Shown piece by piece: positions 20,899-31,089 of a stretch of DNA of 64,000 nucleotides. How positions within the stretch are numbered: the first letter of the stretch is position 1; every line of letters begins with the position of its first letter. This DNA is from Oreohelix idahoensis (taxonomy: Eukaryota; Mollusca; Gastropoda; Stylommatophora; Oreohelicidae): assembly GCA_024509875.1 (NCBI GenBank), contig JAMPIV010022938.1, positions 310,001-374,000 of the forward strand, written 5' to 3'. Below the pieces are notes generated by a model that saw only the letters and a list, made by a program, of their open reading frames with translations, was not told the DNA's origin and ran no database searches. The translations under genes were made by a program, and so were the position numbers.

Positions 20899-21543
20899 TA
20901 TATGTGAATCATTTGTAAACTTACAAATCCATTACATTCCATCGTTTCAACATCCACCCTTCAGCACAAGAGTAGATAGTGTATATACTAAATAAATAAT
21001 ACGGAAATTGTATTTGAAGACTTGTCAATTTTATCATTGTTAAGTAAAATCTGTTTCCTTGTCTTAATATCACAGTTAGTTACACAGCGGAGGTGGCAAT
21101 TTATGTCGGTCTACTCTCTACTAATTTTTCGAGATCAGATCATTCACAGCCGTAACTAATTTGTGATACCAGTAGTTCTCTCAGACACTGGGACTTCACC
21201 CTTTTCTGCAGAAATTCTATTTCTGTAATTGTCAGTACTACACTGATCCTAGAGCCAAAATAAAACCTCACGCCACATCATCATCACAAAAGAATCGACA
21301 AAAACAAAGGCTGCAGGACTCGCTCATACAAGCTAAGTGCTAACTAAAAGGCACCAGCAAACGGACATTAACACTGAAGTTTAATTTTAAATTAAAACCC
21401 TCACCTAAGTCTCCGTGAAGCCAACTTTAATTTTCATCTAAAATTCACCATCATTCTATTTATTTAAACCTGTTTAAACTAACTGATTATTAAATGTGTT
21501 ACATGTTATTTTAAAACATAATAATCTTAGTTGATTCAGTTAT

Positions 21544-21781
21544 TAGTCCCAACTAAGATGGTTTGGCATCGGCTACCACGACAAGCATGGGAAACAAAGA
21601 GCCAGGGATCCAGACCCACAGGATGACCCAGAGTCCGCTAAGAACAACATTAGACAATCTTTGAAGGACCAAGGACTAGAATGGAACCAGGCCAGGAGGA
21701 AGACAGCCGATAGGATAGTCTGGCGCTCTCTCTCCCAAACCTTTACACCTCATGGTAGAAGGGGAACGACTAAGTAAGTAA
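21544..21781 (+). mobile_element. LINE 3' tail fragment with (TAAG)n end
   Basis: A 238-bp piece inserted in the LTR. It matches the 3' end of the LINE at 48688-49972: GGTTTGGCATCG, TGGGAAACAAAGAGCCAGGGATC, ACTAGAATGGAACCAGGCCAGG in short blocks. It ends AACGACTAAGTAAGTAA. The 11-bp duplication GATTCAGTTAT flanks it at 21533-21543 and 21782-21792. It is extreme 5' truncation typical of LINEs. Confidence 0.9.
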
Positions 21782-22195
21782 GATTCAGTTATTATAGGTG
21801 TGAAAGCAAGGTATGAGCAAGACTCTTCTAATATATATATGTATACATTTAGAGATATATTTACATCAATAGAGCTTCTTCTTGAAAAAGTTAATTTCGC
21901 TGGATTTACACCAGCTGGGGGCTTGAACGGGCTAAAACCATTGCTTAATTCTTCACAAAAGGCAACGGACAGATATAAGTTAACAATTGCTCGGCCCTAT
22001 GCAGCCTTGTTCTTGACTTCTGAATTATCTTGTGAAGACTTCCTTGATATAGAAGCATCTTTACCCTTCTATCTGCATCTCTGCCAAGAGTAATCTTGTG
22101 TGAAGGTAGACACCTTTGACGACCCACTTTAGATACTCTTGAGTTTTGACCACTGTTGGACCACAACTGCAAAGCAGGGGAGGCAATCCATGACA

Positions 22196-22620
22196 GTTGA
22201 CATAATTTGTGGTCACTATTCTTAGGTCATCCAGGTCTGCATTATTTTGGCTTTCAACATTGCAATTACTGACAGTGCATCGGTTAACAACGTTGCAATT
22301 ACTGACAGTGCATCGGTAAAGAAAGCAACGTGCCTCTCTGTGCTTTCCTCTGTCATTATAACCTCTGCTGCAGTTTTCAAGGCCTCTGCCTCTGCTCTGA
22401 AGTTACTTGAGAATAGTCCTGTTGCCACTGACAGTTTTTTTTAATGTGCATCAGTGCTTAAGGTCAGAAAGACACCTCCACCTACATTTTCTGTCACATT
22501 TGTTGCTGATCTGTCTGTGTATGCATGGGTCCAGGTGTTGCGTGAGTAATGTTTTTCCACGCATTTTGTCACTGGATCTCTGTTGCAGTCTGGCTCTTCT
22601 TTCTTTCAATTCCAGGAATG
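22196..22620 (-). pseudogene. Decayed I-group RNase H fragment
   Basis: The minus strand reads THAYTDRSATNVTENVGGG, then after decay ATGLFSSNFRAEAEALKTAAEVI and FFTDALSVIA. The last motif occurs twice because of a 33-bp tandem duplication (copies start at 22260 and 22293). The domain is disrupted and the rest of the LINE is missing. Confidence 0.7.
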
Positions 22621-23480
22621 TTATATATTATTTCAGGGAAACGATGTTGTTTCCAAACTGGAAGCTTGTGTGCAGTGTAAATTGGTTTAATAGTTGCTAT
22701 TGCATTTATGGAAACTGCTTTATTTAGAAAACCAACATGAACTGAAGGCACCATATTTTTGTTGTACTGTCCTTTTGATGAGGCATCATACTTCCTACCA
22801 ATAATTTTGTACAGGTCACTCGATGGTAGAAATCTCTGGTTGATATCAGGAATACTTCAGATGTCCTCCCTTTCCTGATTGACAGGTTTCTAGATTTTTT
22901 AGGTTTGAATCTTATTCTGCACCATTTGATTAGTTCATCTAAGCATGCATGCTAACATGCTCTAGGCCTGGTATTTATCTAATGTTAGCATTGTTGTGTA
23001 ATCCATGAAAGCCTTCAGCAGTAGCATGTCATACCCTCCACTGAGCTTTGGGCCTCTCAAAAATACTTCAGCCACTTTAGAATAACCTGTAAAGCCATCA
23101 CACAAAAATTGTTTTGGTAAAATGGTACGTTTCATTGTGATTCCAACTTGCAGATCAATCCATTTTGTCATGTACTCTCTGGCTGAAAATCTTACTGAGA
23201 ATATTGTGAAATACACATTCAGCACTGCTGCAATTTCTTGTGGCACAAGCCTACCACAACATATGGTGTGGGACTGATCCACATGCCACATGCATTAGCT
23301 AGGTTCAACCAGAATACATGGAGATTTCTCTCTCTGATTGTTCTCCGTGAAGTGCCTCCGATATCACTGTAGCATGCTCTAGATACCATGAGGTACCTGA
23401 GATACCCCAAAGCAAGAGATAGCTTCCAAGAATACCTGCCCCAAGACTAACAGTAAATCTATCCACGACAGCAACAGTGA
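22570..23480 (-). pseudogene. Decayed reverse transcriptase of an unassigned LINE-like family
   Basis: Several frames on the minus strand together read like an RT. They show VFWLNLANACG (catalytic Asp replaced by Asn), GITMKRTI, GPKLSGGYDMLLLKAFMDYTTML (the active-site region, with MDY where MDD is expected) and then a basic stretch. Stops and shifts are frequent. It resembles RT proteins common in cnidarian and mollusc genomes that are not of the RTE or I type, but I recognise it only from these motifs. Confidence 0.45.
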
Positions 23481-23529
23481 GCCATAGCCACACAGCAAAT
23501 ACCAGTTGAACAAAGTTCAGAATTGAATT

Positions 23530-24310
23530 CACCTCTTTACAATGGATATATGGACACAAAAAGGCATTTGACAGTGCTGACACAGAATCGCTTTGGAAAC
23601 TGATAGAGCATAAAGGAACAACCTTGACGATTATTAACTTTTTAAAAAAAACCTGTAAAACATGACATGCAGAATTCTTCATGAAGGACAGCTTACAGAA
23701 CTGGAGTGTGATAAGGATGCCTTGTCATCATTTCTCTTCCTACTGGCTATAGACTGGGTTATGAAAACATCTACATCAGTCAACAGAAATGGAATTTAGT
23801 GGACTATAACTAAACAGCTTGACAATCCAGATTTTGCTAACGGCCTTGCCCTTCTGTAACTGTATGCACACACACAAAAAATGAAAATATTTGAGAGGTC
23901 AGAGCAAATGCATCTGAAAATACACTGTGAATGAGAATAAGGTCAGGAAATTATAAAAAGATTTTACTTGAAAAAACAAACCTACAAGATGTAGTCATAC
24001 ATATATCTTGGCAGCAATAAAGTCGGAGTTGGAGGGATAGGTCAAAGTTATCAAAATAAGGATATAAATGGCAAGAGGAGCGTTCACTGAATTATGAAAT
24101 ATATGAAAATCAAAAGAAACCAAGGCCAACCAAAATTTTAAACAAAAATCTCAACTCAAAATTCATAGCTATGAATCACAAAGAACAACAACAATATCCA
24201 AGAAGTTACAAACTTTCATAAATGGGTGCTTGCGCAGAATAGAAGGATTGAAATGTTATGACAAGGTCACCAATGTGGAACTAATAACAAGAACCAGATA
24301 GGACATATAC
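23530..24310 (+). pseudogene. Decayed RTE-like RT and C terminus (plus strand)
   Basis: Translated pieces in shifting frames include KAFDSADTESLWKLIEHKG (catalytic Asp block), ILHEGQL, WL-IDWVMKTSTSVNRNG, then a C-terminal FINGCLRRI. They keep the order of an RTE-like ORF2. There are many stops and indels, and no intact domain remains. It is the oldest-looking LINE of this type here. Confidence 0.65.
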
Positions 24311-26779
24311 TTCTCTGTTCCTTTAAAGTCTTTAACAGAAAAAGGTAAAGTAAATAACTGTGATTGAAAGAAAGAAAAGCAAGATGTGTTCTTAGATGTC
24401 ATCGAAATAAGTTGTAAAATTCAATACTAACTAACCACTCTTTCAATGTCTTTGGAGATTCCTCTCACCTGCCAGACCCCACCTATTACTGAACTGAATT
24501 TTCCAATAACAATGTTTCAAACGAAATCAATGCTTATACCAGCACAGCAGAAGATTTGCTGCATTACTGTCCAGTGCAACCTATGTAAATCCAACTGCAA
24601 AAATGTTGGCTAAATGAAACTGTCCGTTATACCATTGCATGATAGTAGATACATTTTGTCATGTTGCTGACACTGTCAAGTTTGAATGCCACTGCAGCTC
24701 ATTAATGGTACCTCTGCTTAAAGTGGTGTATAAGTTAAAGGAAAGAGTAACTAACAGCTCGTTATAATTATGTAGGCTATCCATTTTCCAAACAAAAACA
24801 TTTTCGGTAGGCTAATCTTTACCTTTAGTGCCCTCGAGTAGGCCTATGTATATGTAGGTACCACAAACTGCCTCTTCGCCGCGGTCGGAAAATTCTGTGA
24901 CGCGCAAGCGAGGCCCAGTTTGGGCCCTTTTCAACCTCGCTCTGCCTAGTAATTAATTTGCCTTTTCTAAATAAAAATTATATCTTCTGGTTCCTTGATC
25001 GTTCTTCTTTCATAATATGTCAATTGTAACTTTCTGCGTGTCATTGAAATTGAGTGAGACAACAAAATAAAACACCATTAAAATCGCTCTTGCCGTGCGC
25101 TGGCTGACCGGCGCTCACGAGAGCGAAATTCTCTGACAGGACCCCCACCTCATTCAAAGCGTCCGCGCTACGTCCTCAAAAATGCTACACTAATACGGTT
25201 TTCACCAATGAGAAGAGCGAAAACTGAGGTTTACGCACATGTAACACAAGGCACAGATTTTTTATAGGAAGATATCGTAAATTCGAAGTGAATGAGAAAG
25301 TTTGGATTTTAATACACATCTGGGAGGCCTACCTACACTTGTGTTACATCAAACAAACGAGCAACCATTCTGCTAAAATCGTATCAAAGTTTTAAACACC
25401 ATCGTTATTTGATGAAAGAGCGAAAGAACGTTAAAACAGAGCACCTCCAACACATTTCGGCGTGTAAACATAAAGGCGGATGTTCCATCTGACAAACCCG
25501 GACACGACGGGCCGGCTGTACGAAACACAGCACGAAATGACTCAGGCGCTGAAATGAAAGTTTCACCAATGGAAGTCGACTTAATATATGTTCTGAGTAA
25601 GTTTTGAATGTTGTTTTATTTCTATTCATTTCAGACCTATTTTGTTTATTTGCAATATAGCAACGGCAAGTGACGGAGGGCGGATGTATTAGTAAAAGAA
25701 CAGCCAAATGTGGCTGCTCGATTCACACATTTAGACAGAAAGTTTTTCGTTTTTTAAGCAATTTTGGGGGTGGGGTATTGTTGTTTATGTAGCTATTTGG
25801 TTGTTTTATCGGACCATCACCATTTTCTAAACATTCGGTATCAGAATTAAGGTCTAACACTTAGTAACAGCTTGTAAAGCCGCTGACCTTCTTTCGATAA
25901 CGTTATGGATGTCAAAGGTCATGTTTAGAATTTAGCTTGTGAACGTTAATCTTTTTTTAAAAATTGCCTCTCTCGCATAATTAACCTTTTTTTTTCTCAA
26001 TTATTTCAGGGGACAATCGTTATGATGCACATTTTTCAATGACGGGAAGAGGCAGACGTCCGGCTCTGCCACGGATTTCTACTGTGACAAATCTATCGGC
26101 ACAGTTCTGTCTTCTGAAGGACTAGGAAAATGCAACATCGGAGCTAGTACATCTTGTTGTGTAAAGTGTATATATCATATTATTTCCTCTCATTCTCTGA
26201 TGTTAAAAATCATTAGGCTACTATGTAGTTGAAGCTTTCCTAGAAGCCTCTACAGGTTTTGAGTTTATTTGCAATTACAAACATAAAAGACAAATGACAT
26301 AATCCATGTAAAAGAGAGACTTACAATCTACTGTATAATTAATATAATGATTTAAATGGTAAATGCAGTAAAAATTAATGCCGCAATAAATGCTTAATGA
26401 TTAACAAAGGGAAAGAAAAAATAATTTGGCCAACATTTTTTGTATTAATAATAAAAAAAAATCATGCAATTTGTCCTCTTCCCGCCAACAAATTCTCTCA
26501 GGTTTTGTTTCTCTGTGCTAATAACAGAATGTGAGTAAAGGACAGCTACAATACAGGTGCCAGATGTCAGTACAACAAGCCAGTGCCCTGAGAGGAGATT
26601 CACTTGAGGACTTTCTGAACACACAATTATCTTTTGATGCAGCTGACCTCAAGTGACCGTGAGTTGGACACGGACTAATATGTAATGTTTCTTTGTTTAT
26701 AAAAATCAAATTTTAAGCAGTAACAGTTGTTTCAATCAAGAAAATAACCATCAATTTGAATTGTACAACTCAAATTACA
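24311..26779. other. Long spacer with a CpG-richer island
   Basis: No recognisable protein. 24870-25160 is richer in CG dinucleotides (CCGCGGTCGG, GACGCGCAAGCG, GACCGGCGCTCACGAGAGCG) than the rest of the window and could be a promoter region. Downstream, a perfect donor GTAAGT (25597-25602) and a strong acceptor (pyrimidine run, then TTTCAG, ending 26009) suggest a spliced transcript on the plus strand, but only very short frames result. Confidence 0.35.
26010..26125 (+). other. Possible terminal exon of an unknown transcript
   Basis: It follows a long pyrimidine run and TTTCAG. One frame stays open for 37 codons, containing MTGRGRRPALPRIST, to a TAG at 26123-26125. There is no homology that I recognise, so this is only a candidate. 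Confidence 0.2.
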
Positions 26780-26964
26780 TTAACTCTTAGTATACGTGAT
26801 CAAAAACCGCGTTTTTACGAGCTGATTTCAGAGAGTTTTTTAACGACTGGCTGATTTCAGAATTTTATGATAACATGACTGCGTTATATATTAAAATTTA
26901 CTGAAATGCCACTTTAGACTTGAGTATAAGTTGATACAATTACGCGTTTTTCGAGCTGATTTAA

Positions 26965-28320
26965 GAAATGACAGCTGATTTTGCATTAAGTAACTTATTT
27001 ATAATGATAACATAAAGTGTTATATATTAAAATGTAGAAAAATGAAACATCTATGACATGCACTTAACTTAATTGTTAAGTGGTGTTAAACATGCATGCA
27101 ACATATACAGTAATGAGTGCAGAAAAATGTTTAAATTGAAAAAATTGAGAAACAAATTGTACTTATCAATATGTATAATTAATTCTGGTAAACTTCTACC
27201 CCTAAGCCTACTTTCATTTTAAAGTACATCCATTTTCACATAATGTAGGAAAGTTGGAGCTGTTTCTGAGCACAAATAAAGTTTTTATCACAATTTGAAT
27301 TTTTTTGGTATATTTAGATAAAGCGCACAAATATTTTAACCTTTATTTACAGACATGACTACCGTTACTGATTTTGCATTAAATAATTTATTAATAATGA
27401 TAACATAAAGTGTTATATATCTAAATATAGAGAAATGAAACTTCTTTGACATGCACTTAACTGAATTATTCAATGATTTTAAACATGCATGCAACATATG
27501 CAGTAATGAATGCAGAAAAATTTAAAAAGATAAAAAATTGAAAAATAAATTGTCCTTATCAATATGTATAATTAATTCTGGTAAACTTCTACCCCTAAAC
27601 CTACTTTCATTTTAAAGTACATCCATTTTCACATAATGTAGGAAAGTTGGAGCTGTTTCTAAGCACAAATAAACTTTTTATCACAATTTGAATTTGTTGG
27701 GTATATTTAGATAAAGCGCACAAATATTTTAACCTTTATTCACAGACATGACTACCGTTACTGATTTTGCATTAAATAATTTGTTTATAATGATAACATA
27801 AAGTTTTATATTTATCTAAATATAGAGAAATGAAACCCCTTTGACATGCACCTAACTGAATTATTCAATGATTTTAAACATACATGCAACATATGCAGTA
27901 ATGAATGCAGAAAAATTTAAAAAGATAAAAAAATTGAAAAACAAATTGTCCTTATCAATATTTATAATTAATTCTGGTAAACTTCTACCCCTAAACCTAC
28001 TTTCATTTTAAAGTACATCCATTTTCACATAATGTAGGAAAGTTGGAGTTGTTTCTGAGCGCAAATAAAGTTTTTATCACAATTTGAATTATTTTGGTAT
28101 ATTTAAGCGCACAAATATTTTAACCTTTATTTACAGACATGACTACCGTTACTGATTTTGCATTAAATAATTTATTTATAATGATAACATAAAGTTTTAT
28201 ATTTATCTAAATATAGAGAAATGAAACCCCTTTGACATGCACCTAACCTAATTGTTAAGTGGTGTTAAACATGCATGCAACATATACAGTAATGAGTGCA
28301 GAACAATTTTAAAATATTAA
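26965..28320. repeat. 392-bp tandem array inside the piggyBac element, about 3.4 copies
   Basis: Units begin ACATGACTACCGTTACTG at 27353, 27746 and 28137, a spacing of 393 and 391. A partial earlier unit starts near 26965. Each contains AACATGCATGCAACATAT-like and CTTCTACCCCTAAACCTAC-like blocks. The units are AT-rich and non-coding and differ by a few percent. The last one stops near 28315, shortly before the transposase 3' end. Confidence 0.95.
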
Positions 28321-28544
28321 AAAATGTGGAAAAAAGTTGTACTTACCCACAAAAATAATCCAATTTGGAAGCCTGGAACTCCGAGAACCACTTTCATCCA
28401 ATTATACGGAACACAGACAAGTTTCAGTTGTTTCGAACAATAAATAAAAATGTTTCCTTTTGAAATGTTCAGGTCACATATTGAAAAATCATGACGAAAA
28501 TAAACTATGTACACACTTTATGCACAACTGATATTTACCACAAA

Positions 28545-30061
28545 CTATTTCCTTTCATGATAAGCAGCAAAACAGTTATTTGGATGTAGATGGGGATTAT
28601 TTTTGCATCCTTCACAATAAAAGGATGTCCTGACCCTTACTTGAGGGGTGCTGCAAACGACACAGTTGTGATGAGACTTGGATTTTTTAATTAAATGGTT
28701 TGTTCCTCCTAGTCTGTTGACTGGATTGTTCACTTGACTGCCATGTCCAATCCTGGGAGGAATTTGCTGGAAATCCACAGCAGCAACAAGAGAGAGCTCA
28801 TTGACAAGTTGCCGTTTAAATTGAAGAAGGCTCTGTTTTTTGGCATTTGTTGTTCTTGACAGTGCAAATAATTTATATGCATTGAGCTGAGCTATTTCAA
28901 AAATCTAGAAGAAAATTTTTTTCTTGTTCTTCTGCTAAATGTGCCATATGTTACAATGCTTTGGTCCACTCTGTCACATCCATCCATTCATGTGTTGATT
29001 GTAATAATCAATCATCAGTGGTTTATTTTTTGTTTCACCAAAGCGATTGGTGATGTCCTTGCTTTCCACTGTTGCGCAACTTGAAACAAGAATGCATGGT
29101 TTTTTTGGATTGAACATTTTGTGAGCCCATCTGCCTTTCCACCCAATTACCATTTCATCCAAAGACAGCTCCTTGTAAGAGTAAAATGCTTCCTGGAATA
29201 TAGATAACATTTTCTGTAGAAATGGTTCGATCTTTGCTTTACCTTGTACGTCTACATCACTCACATGAAACATCGTGTGATATAACATCTGAAACCTATC
29301 CCGTGTAAACATCTGTCTGTACCAGGGAGTTTGCATAAAGCCTTCATTAGACCAATAATCACTAATGGCTGGTTTTTTCACAATTCCTATTGCTATTATC
29401 ACAGCAAAAAACTTGCACAGTTCTGGAGATGTAACTGGATACCAGTTTTGATAGACAGATCTTTTTGTCGCCGTTTCTGAATTTGACTGACAGAGTCAGT
29501 ATATGAGGCAATATATTCATTTATAGAAACAGTAAGCTCATCTATAATCTCATTAGTTAAAAGAGCATTGAGACAATAAAATGCAGAAGAATCATCAGGT
29601 ATAATATTTGGATTCACACCTGTAATCCTAGCATGAGGCGGTACAAAGCGGAAAGCATTTTGTGTTGAGCCAGCATCAACTTCATTCCACCTAATTTCCT
29701 CATTCATTGTACTTGTATTACCATCAGTACTTGTGGATTCTGCTTCTCTATGGGGTGATCTAGATGTAGGCCTATCTTCTCTTAATCTTTTCTTCATGGG
29801 AGCTTTACCTTTTCCTTGTCTTTTCACTGGCCTGCCATTTCTAGTACTACTACCACTGACAGAACCAGCTAGGGGAAACGCCCCCTTCTCATCTGATTCA
29901 GTGTTTTGATTACATATATCTTCACTGGGCAAAATATATTCTGAATCTGAACTGTCATCTTCCCTCGATAACTGATCATCCTCATGTTCGATCCAAGAAG
30001 AAATAAGTCGTGCTGCTTGCACCGCCGATAACCTTTGCTTATCGTTTGAAGATGAAGCCAT
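28545..30061 (-). pseudogene. piggyBac transposase, broken
   Basis: The N terminus begins at 30061 with an acidic Ser/Asp-rich region (EDDSSDSEYILPSED) and a basic stretch. The core begins with FVPPHARITG. A shift near 29455 puts WYPVTSPELCKFF out of frame with the first part. The next part has SDYWS and MFTRDRFQMLYHTMFHVSD, then the first catalytic Asp in LSLDEMVIGWKGR. From there to the Asp after NQHMNG is only about 60 residues, instead of roughly 180 in the family, so the segment with the second catalytic Asp is deleted (junction near 29090-29105). A Cys-rich zinc-binding C terminus (CVVCSTPQ...CEGCKNNPHLHPNNC) remains at 28545-28778. Confidence 0.85.
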
Positions 30062-30333
30062 TTTGGTTAGAAAAAAATGTGTTTACGATCAACGGCCGAA
30101 CAAAGGTACTAAAATCGAACGTAATAACGAATATAAATACACCACGATGAAAATGTAAACAGAGTAAATATAGGAAGTGACTTTGTAAATGTTGGATTGG
30201 ATAAAACATCGACAATTTTTCTTTAAACTTTGCCGAAAGAGACTTTACGCCTATCGCCACTTCACGGGGCGAGCCGTAAAATTGGTACTAAACCCGCGCC
30301 ACTTCACGGGGCTTGCCGGATTCTAAGAGTTAA

Positions 30334-31008
30334 TATGGAAGTTTTCAGCTCTATAGCTGCAATATTCATGATTTTATGACAACATTTGGAATTTCGTGAG
30401 ATTTTTCTTCCGAACTGCAAATTTAGCCTTCGATCCATTTTCACATAGCCTAATGCAGTTTTATAGTATTCAGTATTTCATGTGGCTCAAAAAAATTAAG
30501 CATCAAGTATATAATGCTCTCTTTAAGCTCAATAAATCTTATAGCTTTCCTGTGTGTAGTTTTTGATTTATGAGTGCATGAAAATGCATATTTGCACTTT
30601 GCGAGCACAACAATGAGACTTGCTACTGCATCTTTTGTCAATTTTGATGGACCATAATTCATTTAATTGATTTGTTGTACTTCCCATGTTTCTTTTCTGC
30701 AATAAGGACTTGTATGACTTTGTACAAAAAGCATTATTGACTTGGTAAGTGTTTGTTGACTGTAGTTATGATTGTGCAAAGTCAAGCAATTTGTTCTGTG
30801 CGAAGATGTTTGAAAATTTTTGTAATTCCCCACAATTTTGAAATGCTGTAACTCGGTTGTTTGATGTCCGATTTTTAAAATTTAAAAAGGAAATTTCATG
30901 GCTTAAAGAGATCCATTAAGATCTATAAACAAAGACACTGTAAAAACAAAATGAAAAATCAGTTTGTGGTACCTAGTAGGGCCTATATGTGTATTTTCGT
31001 ACCATTTA
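30334..31008. other. Spacer
   Basis: AT-rich unique sequence. I see no gene or repeat. Confidence 0.4.
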
Positions 31009-31082
31009 GAGTTAGGGTTAGGTTTAACCCTAATCCTAACCCTAACTTAGGGTTAGGTTTAGCCCTAATCCTAACCCTAACT
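31009..31082. repeat. Telomere-like motifs in inverted pairs
   Basis: GAGTTAGGGTTAGGTTTAACCCTAATCCTAACCCTAACTTAGGG and onward: two successive palindromes, each made of TTAGGG-type followed by CCCTAA-type repeats. Each can fold into a hairpin. Confidence 0.85.
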
Positions 31083-31089
31083 CAATGCA

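Larger units (their letters stand above)
17264..22195 (+). mobile_element. Long LTR (family of 50341-52584) interrupted by a Tigger element
   Basis: Matches to the solo LTR flank the Tigger insertion. The 52-bp repeats and GATTGTGTTCCCAAAAG lie on the left. On the right come GCTGCAGGACTCGCT.ATACAAGCTAAG, AGGCACCAGCAAA, ACACCAGCTGGGGGCTTGAACGG in short blocks, CATCTCTGCCAAGAGTAATCTTG, and the terminus AGGCAATCCATGACA at 22195. The left end of this LTR is not resolved, and its middle is about 1 kb longer than in the solo copy. It also contains a short LINE tail (21544-21781). Confidence 0.6.
26784..30329 (-). mobile_element. piggyBac-type DNA transposon, inactive
   Basis: TTAA stands at both edges (26780-26783, 30330-30333). 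The ends are CTCTTAG at left and CTAAGAG at right. A decayed piggyBac transposase occupies the right part. The TIRs share only about 7 bp. Near the right end CGCCACTTCACGGGGC occurs twice (about 30254 and 30297), probably subterminal binding repeats. The left arm contains a 392-bp tandem array. Confidence 0.8.

Noticed and set aside
31009..31082. Chromosome end
   Set aside because: The motifs are short, inverted and surrounded by unique DNA on both sides.
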